Shown here: one piece after another, positions 7,334-15,236 of the stretch
Numbering within the stretch: position 1 is the first letter of the stretch
How the letters are laid out: every line of letters begins with the position of its first letter
From: Hydrogenophaga sp.
GTDB taxonomy: Bacteria > Pseudomonadota > Gammaproteobacteria > Burkholderiales > Burkholderiaceae
NCBI GenBank assembly: GCA_025458545.1
Contig: JALOSH010000002.1
Location: 1 to 24,795 of the forward strand
DNA length: 24,795 bases
Reading direction: 5' to 3'
Notes under the pieces: model-generated
What the model saw: only the letters and a program-made list of their open reading frames with translations
Database searches by the model: none
What the model was told of the DNA's origin: nothing
Program-made: the position numbers and the translations under genes

Positions 7334-7362
7334 GAAGTCAGCGGCCCGCCGGGCCTCACTTC
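7334..7362 (+). promoter_or_regulatory. interrupted hairpin in a 5' leader
   Basis: GAAGT (7334-7338) pairs with ACTTC (7358-7362) and GGCCC (7343-7347) with GGGCC (7351-7355) around a GCC loop, leaving a small internal loop. It lies about 30 bases before the ribosome site of the NTF2-like gene, so it would be in the leader if transcription starts near the array. No U-run follows. Its role is unknown. Confidence 0.35.
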
Positions 7363-7392
7363 CCAAACCCCCAACATCAAGGAGTTCGCACC

Positions 7393-7938
7393 ATGTCCGT
7401 CCGTTACCTCGCCCCCGCAGCGCTTCTGTGTTTCAGCGGCCTCGCCTCCGCCACCGTGGTCAACCAGGCCATCACCGAAGCCGAAGTGCTCGCCGCTCAA
7501 AAAGCCTGGTGCCAGGCCTTGGTCGACATCAGCAGCGCCAACGACAAAGGCGGCCAGAAGGCCGCCAAGGACCTGGCTGAAAAAGTCATCGACGCCGCCT
7601 ACGGCTACCAGATGGGCGCCGTGCTCTTCAAGCCCACGCTGACCGTGGCCCCGCAAACCTTCCGCACCACCCGCGCCGGCGCGCTGGCCTACTTCGTGGG
7701 CGGCGACAGCGCCTTCCCCAAAGACACTGGCTTCGCCCTCAAAGGCTGGACCAAGTGCGAGTCCAAAAACGCCGCCGTCTTCATCGCCGGCGACTCCGCC
7801 TCCACCATGGGCAACGTCATGATCACCGGCAAAGACGGCAAGGTCACCACCGTCGACAAGACCTGGAAGTACGTCAAGGACGACGCTGGCAAGCTGCGCA
7901 TCGTGCTGCACCACTCTTCGCTGCCTTACAACATGTGA
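7393..7938 (+). CDS. secreted NTF2-like (CaMKII association-domain-like) protein
   Basis: A 181-residue protein with AAGGAG eight bases before ATG 7393. Residues 1-20 form a signal peptide ending ASA, so the mature protein is probably periplasmic. The mature part has an N-terminal helix (EAEVLAAQKAWCQALVDIS) and a β-sheet ending in GKVTTVDKTWKYVKDDAGKL followed by RIVLHHSSLPY. That ending is typical of the SnoaL/NTF2-like branch related to the calcium/calmodulin kinase II association domain. Two mature cysteines (C40 and C122) could form a disulfide. Such folds bind small ligands or oligomerise; no function can be assigned. It is divergent from the two-component genes, and the 11-bp repeat array in between suggests it is a target of that system. 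Confidence 0.78.
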   Translation: MSVRYLAPAALLCFSGLASATVVNQAITEAEVLAAQKAWCQALVDISSANDKGGQKAAKDLAEKVIDAAYGYQMGAVLFKPTLTVAPQTFRTTRAGALAYFVGGDSAFPKDTGFALKGWTKCESKNAAVFIAGDSASTMGNVMITGKDGKVTTVDKTWKYVKDDAGKLRIVLHHSSLPYNM

Positions 7939-7944
7939 TCGAGC

Positions 7945-7990
7945 GGTTGGTCAACATGGCGCGTTGACCACCGGCGCGCCATGACCAACC
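7945..7990 (+). promoter_or_regulatory. competing inverted repeats over an acylphosphatase start
   Basis: Long stem: GGTTGGTC + ATGGCGCG (7945-7963, with AAC bulged at 7953-7955) pairs with 7975-7990 (CGCGCCATGACCAACC), giving 16 pairs, and the right arm includes the ATG at 7981. A second stem, TGGTCAAC (7948-7955) with GTTGACCA (7963-7970), uses the same left sequence and excludes the first. It lies just after the NTF2-like stop. It could be a terminator for that gene or a start-codon switch; there is no T-run. Confidence 0.55.
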
Positions 7991-8292
7991 CCGCCTCCCC
8001 TCCCCCCATCTTCACCACCCGCCACCTGCGCATCAGCGGCCGAGTACAAGGCGTGGGCTACCGCTGGAGCATGGCGCAACAGGCCCAAGCGCTGGGCATC
8101 ACCGGCTGGGTGCGCAACCGCCGCGGCGGCAGCGTGGAAGCGCTGGCCACCGGCCCGGCCGAGGCCGTGCAGGCGCTCATTGCCTGGGCCGAGCGCGGGC
8201 CACCCATGGCGCGGGTGGAAGGGGTGGCCGTGCGCGAGGCGCTCGGGCCAGCGGAAGAGCTGACTGGGTTTGAGCAGCGGGAGACGGTGTAG
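7981..8292 (+). CDS. acyP: acylphosphatase
   Basis: A 103-residue protein that fills the whole acylphosphatase fold. The phosphate-binding loop is GRVQGVGYR with catalytic R28, and [13 protein letters not shown] supplies catalytic N46. The reaction is hydrolysis of acylphosphates to carboxylate and phosphate in the cytoplasm. It closely parallels the gene at 4531-4839 in length and in segments such as [17 protein letters not shown], so the two are paralogues, and this copy keeps both catalytic residues. No clear Shine-Dalgarno sequence precedes ATG 7981, which lies inside a long inverted repeat. A short N-terminal Pro-rich extension (PASPPP) precedes the first strand. The physiological substrate of bacterial acylphosphatases is not settled. 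Confidence 0.93.
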   Translation: MTNPASPPPIFTTRHLRISGRVQGVGYRWSMAQQAQALGITGWVRNRRGGSVEALATGPAEAVQALIAWAERGPPMARVEGVAVREALGPAEELTGFEQRETV

Positions 8293-8311
8293 GTCGGGCG
8301 GACGCATAAGA

Positions 8312-8334
8312 TGCTCCCATTCCAAGGGGGAGCA
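8312..8334 (+). promoter_or_regulatory. inverted repeat covering the NYN-gene ribosome site
   Basis: TGCTCCC (8312-8318) and GGGAGCA (8328-8334) form a perfect 7-bp stem with a 9-nt loop. The right arm contains the GGGGGAG ribosome site that precedes ATG 8339. If transcribed, it could lower translation of the NYN gene. Confidence 0.45.
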
Positions 8335-8338
8335 CAAG

Positions 8339-9124
8339 ATGATCGTTTTCCTGATCGATGCCGACAACCTGAGTTCGCCCGCCTGGGTGAACGAAGCCAT
8401 CACCACCATCGAAGCCACAGAAGGCCCGATTGCCGTGCGGCGAGCCTATGGCAGCGCGGAAAACCTCAAAGGTCTGGCCGACTCGCTGCGAGACTGGGCC
8501 ATTCGTCCCTTCCTCAACGTCTACCTCACCAAGAACACCACCGACATGGCGCTGGCCGTGGACGCGATGGAGCTGGCGTGCCAGCCCGCAGCGCCGCAAA
8601 TCGTGGTGATCGGTTCAGGCGATGCGGACTTCGTGCCGCTGGTGGTCCGGTTGCGCGAGAGGGGTATCAAGGTCTTGTGCGCGTCCGAGTACAGCAAGAT
8701 GGCCCCAGAAGCCGTTAAGTCCTATGACGGCGTGATCTACGTGGGCCGAAGCGCTGCTGAAACCATAGCCGCAAAACCGGCCCCGGCCGTCAAGAAGGTC
8801 GCAGCGCCAGCGCCAGCGCCGGCTGCCAAGAAGGCGCCAACCAAAAAAGCGCCAGCTACCAAGAAAGTGGCAGCTAAGCCCGTGCAGAACGCTACCGTCA
8901 CGCCCGCCGACCAGGTCACCAAGGACATGATCCTGGGAGCCTTTCCCAAGCTGCGCACGGGAGAGTGGCTCCAGATCTCTGATGCCGCCAAGGCGCTCCA
9001 CGACAAAAAGCTCTTGGGCAAGAACGCCTCAAGCCCCAAGCTCTTCAAGCGGTTTCCCGATAACTTCGAACTCCAGCCGGCCAAACAGCCAAATCAAGTG
9101 CGCTTCATTCCAGTTGCTGCCTGA
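8339..9124 (+). CDS. NYN-domain (PIN-like) protein with C-terminal winged-helix-like domain
   Basis: A 261-residue protein; the frame is open further upstream, but ATG 8339 follows a strong GGGGGAG site and starts the conserved FLIDADN strand. Residues 1-140 form a NYN/LabA-like PIN-fold domain with acidic residues D7 and D9, D69/D75 and D95/D97 (SGDADF), the cluster that holds metal in RNA-cleaving PIN-like nucleases. Residues about 143-190 are a Lys/Ala/Pro-rich linker with KKAP and KKVA repeats, like bacterial histone-H1-like tails, probably nucleic-acid binding. Residues about 195-261 (TKDMILGAFPKLRTGEWLQ..., FKRFPDNFEL) resemble an OST-HTH/LOTUS winged helix. RNase activity is an inference from the family. 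It precedes the restriction operon by 72 bases. Confidence 0.85.
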   Translation: MIVFLIDADNLSSPAWVNEAITTIEATEGPIAVRRAYGSAENLKGLADSLRDWAIRPFLNVYLTKNTTDMALAVDAMELACQPAAPQIVVIGSGDADFVPLVVRLRERGIKVLCASEYSKMAPEAVKSYDGVIYVGRSAAETIAAKPAPAVKKVAAPAPAPAAKKAPTKKAPATKKVAAKPVQNATVTPADQVTKDMILGAFPKLRTGEWLQISDAAKALHDKKLLGKNASSPKLFKRFPDNFELQPAKQPNQVRFIPVAA

Positions 9125-9196
9125 TCTTCTCGTCCCTACTAAACTCCGAAGCAACTTTCACCGTCTGATTCAGCTGACAACGACATACGGTCGACT

Positions 9197-12100
9197 ATGC
9201 AAGGGAGTAAGCGTTCCAATTTCGATCTGCTCAAACCCTATGAGCAGCAACTTTGGCGCCTTGGCGCGTTGGCGGAGCGCTATTTTTCAGACGATCCCAA
9301 CACCAGCCTCCTCAAGCTTCGTCAGCTCGCGGAGCTGCTGACCCAGACGGTCGCTGCGCGGATCGGTCTGTACACCTCGGCCGAAGAGTCCCAATACGAC
9401 CTGATCCGGCGTCTCCAGGCCGACGGTTTCCTGCCTCGGGAAATCAAGCAGCTGCTGGACCAAATCCGGGTGGCGGGCAATGCCGCCAATCACGCGCTCG
9501 AAGGCAACCACGCCAAAGCCCTTACCTCCCTTCGGTTCGCATGGCAATTGGTTCTCTGGTTCCACCGCACGTTCAAGGATCCCGAATACCGTTCCGGGCC
9601 GTTCCTGCCGCCGACACCGCCTGCCGATGAGGGCGCCGAACTCAAAAGCCAGCTGGATGAACTTCGCCAGGCAGTGGTCGAGTACCAATCCAAGCATGAG
9701 CAGGTTCAGAACCAGCTGAGTCAGGCACAGTCGCAGCTCTCCACCCTGGCCGAAGAGCGCATGGTTTGGGAACAGGTCGCAACCGAGGCTGAACAAGCCA
9801 AGGCACAGCTCGGCCAGCGCCTTGAAGCCCTGCAGACAGAAGTCAAGGCGGCCCCACAGTTCAACAAGACGCAACTGCTGTCGTTCGCCACTGCCGCCGC
9901 TTCACAGGTAGTTCTGGACGAATCCCAGACCCGGCGTCTGATCGACGAACAGCTGCGCCAGGCCGGGTGGGAAGCCGACACCGAGGTCCTGCGCTACAGC
10001 AAAGGAACCCATCCCGAAAAGGGCCGCAACATCGCCATTGCTGAATGGCCCTGCGAAGGCTATTCCGCTGACTACGTGCTGTTTCAAGGCCTCACCCCTT
10101 TGGCGGTGGTGGAGGCCAAACGGGAAACCAAAGACGTGTCAGCCGCATTGCAGCAAAGCAAGCGCTACAGCCGCACCTTTGGCGCCAGTTCAGAAACCTT
10201 TCTTCACGAAGAAAACTGGGGCGAACACGGCGAGTTCCGAATCCCCTTTGTGTTCGCCACCAACGGGCGGCCTTACCTGCGTCAATTGGCCACCAAGAGC
10301 GGCATCTGGTTTTGCGACCTGCGCCGTCCTGAAAACCTCGCTCATGCCTTGGACGGCTGGTATTCGCCCCAAGGGCTGCAGATTCTTCTGGCCCGAGATG
10401 AAGCCCGCGCAGACCAGGAACTGAGGAACACAGCCTTCAACTACGGCTTCCCGCTGCGCCACTACCAGCAAACCGCCATCCAGGAGACCGAGCGCCGCAT
10501 CAGCCAGGGTCAGCGCGAAATCCTTTTGGCCATGGCCACCGGCACCGGCAAAACCAAAACCTGCGTCGCGCTGATCTACCGCCTGCTCAAAGCCAAACGG
10601 TTCCGCCGCATCCTGTTTTTGGTGGATCGTTCAGCGCTGGGCATCCAGGCCGCCAACGCCTTCAAAGACACGCGCATGGAGCGCCTGCAGACCTTTGCGG
10701 ACGTCTTCGGACTCAAGGAGCTGGACGAGCAAAAGCCCGACGATGACACCGCCGTCCAGGTCGCCACTGTGCAAGGCATGATGAAGCGGGTCTTGTTTCC
10801 AGCAGATGGTGTGGCACCACCCACCGTGGACCAGTTCGACTGCATCGTCATCGACGAATGCCACCGTGGCTACACGCTGGACCGCGAAATGTCCGACACC
10901 GAAATGACCTTTCGAGGGTTTGACGACTACATCTCCAAATACCGCCGGGTACTCGACTACTTCGATGCCACCAAAATCGGCCTCACCGCCACCCCAGCGC
11001 TGCACACCACTGAAATCTTTGGCGCCCCGGTCTATTCGTACACCTACCGCGAGGCCGTGGTCGATGGCTTCCTGGTGGACTACGAGCCGCCCATTCAGCT
11101 CCATACCGAGCTGTCTACCCACGGCATGACGTGGCGCGTGGGCGAAGATGTCAAGGTCTACGACGTCACCAAGAACCAGATCGACCTCTTCAAGGCGCCG
11201 GACGAAATCAAGCTCCAGGTCGAGGACTTCAACCGCAAAGTCATCACCCGCCCTTTCAACGAGGTGGTGTGCCAATACCTGGCACAGGAACTGGACCCGA
11301 GCGGGCGCCGCAAGACCCTGATCTTCTGCGTCAGCAGCAGCCACGCCGATCTGGTGGTCGAAGTCCTCAAGAAAGCCTTCGAAACCCAATACGGCTCGGT
11401 AGAAGACGACGCCGTCATCAAGATCACGGGCGACGCCGACAAACCCCTGGAACTCATCCGCCGCTACAAGAACGAACGCCTCCCCAATGTGGCGGTCACG
11501 GTGGACCTGCTCACCACTGGCATTGACGTTCCGGAAATCTGCAACCTGGTCTTTCTCCGCCAGGTCAACAGCCGCATTCTGTTTGACCAGATGCTCGGCC
11601 GCGCCACCCGCCTATGCGACTTTGACGGCGAAGCCAAAGACAGCTTCAGAGTCATCGACGCCGTCCGTGTGTTCGAGAACATCGGGAACATGACCGCCAT
11701 GAAACCCGTGGTGGTCAATCCAAAGCTCAGCTTCTCACAGCTGGAGGGCGAACTGCTCACCGTCGCCGACGACGCGGCCCGTGAACTGGTGCGCGATCAG
11801 TTCCTCGCCAAATTCCAGGTCAAGAAGCGCCACCTCAAAGGCAAAGACGCACAAGACTTCGAGACCAAGGCAGGCATGTCGCCAGATGACTTCGTCAAAA
11901 AGGTCCGTGCCCTTCCCTTGAACGAACTGGCCAAGTGGTTTGCGCAGCACCCAGATCTGGGCGAAATCCTCGACCGCAAGCACGAAGGCAACGGCCAGGG
12001 CATGTACGTCTCGGACCACCCAGACCAGCTGAAAAACGTCGAACGCGGCTACGGCAATGCCGGTCGCCCTGAGGACTATCTCAAGGAGTTCAAGGAATTC

Positions 12101-12607
12101 ATCGCGAGCCACGGCAACGAACTGCCCGCCCTGTTCACTGTGCTCACCCGCCCGCGGGACCTCACCCGCCAACAACTGAAAGAGCTGGTGCTCGCGCTGG
12201 ACAAGGCCGGCTACACCGAGGCCCGCCTCGCCACCGCCTGGCGCGAACTCAGCAATCAGGACATTGCCGCCCGCATCATTGGCTACATTCGCCAGGCCGC
12301 CGTGGGCGATGCCCTGCTCCCCTACGCCGAGCGTGTGGACCACGCCCTGCAAAACCTGCTTGCGCACCCGCCCGGCGGCATTGCCTGGACCCACCCGCAG
12401 CGCGACTGGCTCAAACGCATCGCCGCCCAGACCAAAGCCAACCTGCTGGTGGACCGCGCCGCGCTCGACGACCCTGACCTCATCTTCAAACGCGAAGGCG
12501 GCGGCTTCAACCGCCTCGACAAAATCTTCAATGGCCAGCTCCAGCCCGTGCTGGAAGCCTTTAACGACGCGCTGTGGGCACCCCCGCCCCAGTCCGCCCA
12601 ACGCTGA
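9197..12607 (+). CDS. hsdR: type I restriction enzyme, R subunit (HsdR)
   Basis: A 1136-residue motor and nuclease subunit of a type I restriction enzyme. Residues about 1-145 form a DUF4145-like helical domain, and about 150-225 are coiled coil. The nuclease has D292 (SADYVLF) and E306-A-K308, a PD-(D/E)xK site. The SF2 translocase has Walker A ATGTGKT (447-453), DECH (553-556), LTATP (596-600) and QMLGRATR (798-805). The C-terminal third fits the EcoEI-type R-subunit C-terminal domain. All motifs are intact. With HsdM and HsdS it should translocate and cut unmodified foreign DNA. ATG 9197 starts the conserved SNFDLLKPYE region but has no clear ribosome site. hsdM starts 11 bases after its stop. 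Confidence 0.96.
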   Translation: MQGSKRSNFDLLKPYEQQLWRLGALAERYFSDDPNTSLLKLRQLAELLTQTVAARIGLYTSAEESQYDLIRRLQADGFLPREIKQLLDQIRVAGNAANHALEGNHAKALTSLRFAWQLVLWFHRTFKDPEYRSGPFLPPTPPADEGAELKSQLDELRQAVVEYQSKHEQVQNQLSQAQSQLSTLAEERMVWEQVATEAEQAKAQLGQRLEALQTEVKAAPQFNKTQLLSFATAAASQVVLDESQTRRLIDEQLRQAGWEADTEVLRYSKGTHPEKGRNIAIAEWPCEGYSADYVLFQGLTPLAVVEAKRETKDVSAALQQSKRYSRTFGASSETFLHEENWGEHGEFRIPFVFATNGRPYLRQLATKSGIWFCDLRRPENLAHALDGWYSPQGLQILLARDEARADQELRNTAFNYGFPLRHYQQTAIQETERRISQGQREILLAMATGTGKTKTCVALIYRLLKAKRFRRILFLVDRSALGIQAANAFKDTRMERLQTFADVFGLKELDEQKPDDDTAVQVATVQGMMKRVLFPADGVAPPTVDQFDCIVIDECHRGYTLDREMSDTEMTFRGFDDYISKYRRVLDYFDATKIGLTATPALHTTEIFGAPVYSYTYREAVVDGFLVDYEPPIQLHTELSTHGMTWRVGEDVKVYDVTKNQIDLFKAPDEIKLQVEDFNRKVITRPFNEVVCQYLAQELDPSGRRKTLIFCVSSSHADLVVEVLKKAFETQYGSVEDDAVIKITGDADKPLELIRRYKNERLPNVAVTVDLLTTGIDVPEICNLVFLRQVNSRILFDQMLGRATRLCDFDGEAKDSFRVIDAVRVFENIGNMTAMKPVVVNPKLSFSQLEGELLTVADDAARELVRDQFLAKFQVKKRHLKGKDAQDFETKAGMSPDDFVKKVRALPLNELAKWFAQHPDLGEILDRKHEGNGQGMYVSDHPDQLKNVERGYGNAGRPEDYLKEFKEFIASHGNELPALFTVLTRPRDLTRQQLKELVLALDKAGYTEARLATAWRELSNQDIAARIIGYIRQAAVGDALLPYAERVDHALQNLLAHPPGGIAWTHPQRDWLKRIAAQTKANLLVDRAALDDPDLIFKREGGGFNRLDKIFNGQLQPVLEAFNDALWAPPPQSAQR

Positions 12608-12618
12608 ACCCGAACCCC

Positions 12619-14196
12619 ATGTCCAATCCCAATGCTGCGCTCGATATCGGCGCCAAGCTCTGGTCGCTCTGCAACGTGCTGCGCGATGACGGCGTCACCT
12701 ACCACCAGTACTTGAGCGAACTCACCTACCTGCTGTTCCTGAAAATGATGCAGGAGACCGGGCAAGAAGAACGCCTGACCGTGTTCAAGTCGCCCAAGAA
12801 GGGCGAGCCCAAGCTGCTGCAGCCCGGCGTGCGCTGGGCCGACCTGATCAACGCCTCCGCGCCAGACCGCCTCGACACCTACAAGGAAATGCTGCTGGAC
12901 TACGGCCTGCACGGCCAGGGCGCTGTGCAAGCCATCTACGCCAACGCCAACACCTTCATCACCAAGCCCGCCACGTTGAGCAAGCTCGTCACCGAAATCG
13001 ACGCACTCGACTGGTACAGCGTGCAGCGCGACGACCTGGGCGACCTTTACGAAAACCTGTTGGAACGCAACGCCACCGAAAAGAAGAGCGGTGCCGGGCA
13101 GTACTTCACGCCCCGCCACCTCATCGACAGCATCGTCACAGTGCTCAACCCCAAGCTGGGTGACGTGATCCAAGATCCTGCGGCCGGCACATGCGGCTTC
13201 CTGATTGCGGCAAACAACCACCTGCGCAAACACAACGACTTCGACAGCCTCAAGGAAGAAGCTCAGCGCCGCTACCGCCACGAAACCTTCTATGGCATGG
13301 AGCTGGTGCAAGACACCCACCGCCTGGCGCTGATGAACATGCTGCTGCACGGCATTGAGGGCGGCGTGGACTACGGCGACACCCTGAGTGAGGACTACCG
13401 CAAGCTCCCGCCCGCGACCCTGATCCTCTCGAACCCGCCCTTTGGCACCAAAAAGGGCGGCGGCCTACCCACCCGCACCGACCTCACCTACGTCACCAGC
13501 AACAAGCAGTTCGCCTTCCTGCAGCACATCTACCGCAGCCTTCAGCCCAAGGGCCGCGCAGCCGTGGTGCTACCCGACAACGTGCTCTTTGAAAGCAATG
13601 TAGGCACCGACATCCGCCGCGATTTGATGGAGAAGTGCAACCTCCACACCATCCTGCGCCTGCCCACCGGCATCTTTTACGCACAGGGTGTCAAGACCAA
13701 TGTGCTCTTCTTCACCAAGGGCGAGAAAGACAAGGGCAACACCAAAGAAGTCTGGGTGTACGACATGCGGGCCAACATGCCCCAGTTTGGCAAGCGCACA
13801 CCGTTCACGCGCGACTACTTCCGCACCCCGGCAGGCGCTCCCGGCAGCCAGCCGCGCGACAAGTTTGAAGACGTGTTCGGCGACGACCCGAAAGGTGGCC
13901 CCGCCGCGCTGGCCAAACGCGTGGACACCGGCGAGGCCGGTCGCTGGCGCAAATTCACGCGCGAGCAGATTGCCGCTCGTGGCGACAACCTCGACATCGC
14001 CTGGCTCAAAGACGACAGCGCCGAAACCGCCGAAGCCCAGCGCGACGACCCCGCCCTGGTGGCCCGGCTGCTGCAGCGCGAGCTGGGTGGTGCCATGACC
14101 GAACTGCGCGCCCTGCTCGAAGAACTGGGCGAAGACCCCGACGCCGCCCTGGACGACCTGTTGATCGACGAAACCGGGCAAGAGGCCCAGGCATGA
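12619..14196 (+). CDS. hsdM: type I DNA adenine methyltransferase, M subunit (HsdM)
   Basis: A 525-residue N6-adenine methyltransferase. I chose ATG 12619 (MSNPNAALDIGAKLWSL), since the upstream in-frame extension overlaps hsdR and looks random. An HsdM N-terminal helical domain covers about 5-150, followed by QYFTPRHLI. The S-adenosylmethionine site is DPAAGTCGF (from D186) and the catalytic motif IV is NPPF (272-275). It methylates host target sites as part of an M2S1 complex and is required for restriction. The last residues overlap the DUF1016 gene by 4 bases (ATGA) rather than hsdS, showing that an extra gene lies between the M and S genes. All motifs are intact and activity is expected. 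Confidence 0.97.
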   Translation: MSNPNAALDIGAKLWSLCNVLRDDGVTYHQYLSELTYLLFLKMMQETGQEERLTVFKSPKKGEPKLLQPGVRWADLINASAPDRLDTYKEMLLDYGLHGQGAVQAIYANANTFITKPATLSKLVTEIDALDWYSVQRDDLGDLYENLLERNATEKKSGAGQYFTPRHLIDSIVTVLNPKLGDVIQDPAAGTCGFLIAANNHLRKHNDFDSLKEEAQRRYRHETFYGMELVQDTHRLALMNMLLHGIEGGVDYGDTLSEDYRKLPPATLILSNPPFGTKKGGGLPTRTDLTYVTSNKQFAFLQHIYRSLQPKGRAAVVLPDNVLFESNVGTDIRRDLMEKCNLHTILRLPTGIFYAQGVKTNVLFFTKGEKDKGNTKEVWVYDMRANMPQFGKRTPFTRDYFRTPAGAPGSQPRDKFEDVFGDDPKGGPAALAKRVDTGEAGRWRKFTREQIAARGDNLDIAWLKDDSAETAEAQRDDPALVARLLQRELGGAMTELRALLEELGEDPDAALDDLLIDETGQEAQA

Positions 14197-15236
14197 GCGA
14201 GTTGCCATCCACACCGGCCGACAGCCTGCACGCTGAGCTGCGCGCCCTCATCGCCAGCAGCCGCCAGCGCCTGGCCAGCGCCGTCAACGCCGAACTCACC
14301 CGCCTGTACTGGAGCGTTGGCCACCGCCTGGCCGCCGAAGTGCTGGGCGGTGAACGCGCCCAGTACGGCAGCCAGGTCATGGCCCGGCTCGGCCAGCAGC
14401 TGGCCCAGGAATTTGGCCGGGGCTTCGAAACCAAGAACCTGCACCGCATGGTGCAGTTTGCCCAGGCCTTCCCCGACCCGGAGATTGTCGCGACACTGTC
14501 GCGACAATTGAGCTGGAGCCACGTGGTGGACCTGCTGCCGCTCAAGACCGCTGAGGCGCGCGCGTTCTACGCCCAGCAGTGCGCCCAACAAACCTGGAGC
14601 GTGCGCGAGCTGCGCCGTCAGATCGAACGCAAAGCCTACGAGCGCAGCGAGATTGCCAACACCCAGGCGGCGCCGTTGCCGGCACCGATCGATGCGCCCC
14701 CTGCCCTCGTCTTCAAAGACCCTTACTTTCTGGACTTCCTGGGCCTGCGCCAGGGCCATGACGAGGCCGACCTCGAAGCCGCCATCCTGCGCCAGCTCGA
14801 AGCCTTCATCCTGGAACTGGGCCGGGGCTTTGCGTTTGTCGAACGCCAAAAGCGCATGGTCATTGACGGCGAAGACTTCTACCTGGACCTGCTGTTCTTC
14901 CACCGCCGCCTGCGCCGGTTGGTGGCCATCGAACTTAAGCTCGGCCGCTTCAAAGCCGCGCACAAAGGGCAGATGGAGCTGTACCTGAAGTGGCTGGATA
15001 AACACGAACGCCAGACCGGGGAAGAGGCGCCCATCGGCCTCATCCTCTGCGCCGAATCCAGCCGCGAACAGGTGGAACTGCTGCAAATGCACAAGGACGG
15101 CATCACCGTGGCCGAGTACTGGACCGAGCTGCCGCCCAAGGCCGAGTTGGAGCAGCGGTTGCACGAGGCGCTGGTGGAAGCACGTGAGCGTCTGGCCCGG
15201 CGTGGCTTGTTGCTGGAAGGGAGCAGCGATGAGTGA
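14193..15236 (+). CDS. DUF1016/YhcG-type PDDEXK nuclease-domain protein
   Basis: A 347-residue protein. Residues about 10-165 form the DUF1016 N-terminal helical region, including LTRLYWSVGHRL, YGSQVMARLGQQL and QLSWSHVVDLL. Residues about 175-330 form a PD-(D/E)xK fold with D232 (YLDLLFF) and E247-L-K249 (AIELKLG), matching the catalytic pattern. YhcG-type proteins are often found in type I restriction loci and are proposed nucleases; the exact role is not known. The gene overlaps hsdM by 4 bases and hsdS by 8, so it is embedded in the operon. Its first six residues, MSELPS, are the same as those of the HsdS encoded next. An 11-bp inverted repeat lies inside it at 14484-14508. Confidence 0.92.
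   Translation: MSELPSTPADSLHAELRALIASSRQRLASAVNAELTRLYWSVGHRLAAEVLGGERAQYGSQVMARLGQQLAQEFGRGFETKNLHRMVQFAQAFPDPEIVATLSRQLSWSHVVDLLPLKTAEARAFYAQQCAQQTWSVRELRRQIERKAYERSEIANTQAAPLPAPIDAPPALVFKDPYFLDFLGLRQGHDEADLEAAILRQLEAFILELGRGFAFVERQKRMVIDGEDFYLDLLFFHRRLRRLVAIELKLGRFKAAHKGQMELYLKWLDKHERQTGEEAPIGLILCAESSREQVELLQMHKDGITVAEYWTELPPKAELEQRLHEALVEARERLARRGLLLEGSSDE
14484..14508. repeat. perfect 11-bp inverted repeat inside the DUF1016 gene
   Basis: ATTGTCGCGAC (14484-14494), ACT, then GTCGCGACAAT (14498-14508). Read differently, the palindrome TGTCGCGACA occurs twice (14486-14495 and 14497-14506), 11 bp apart, one helical turn. It lies in coding sequence for the conserved VATLSRQLSW segment, so it could come from protein constraint or be a protein-binding site. 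Confidence 0.7.
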
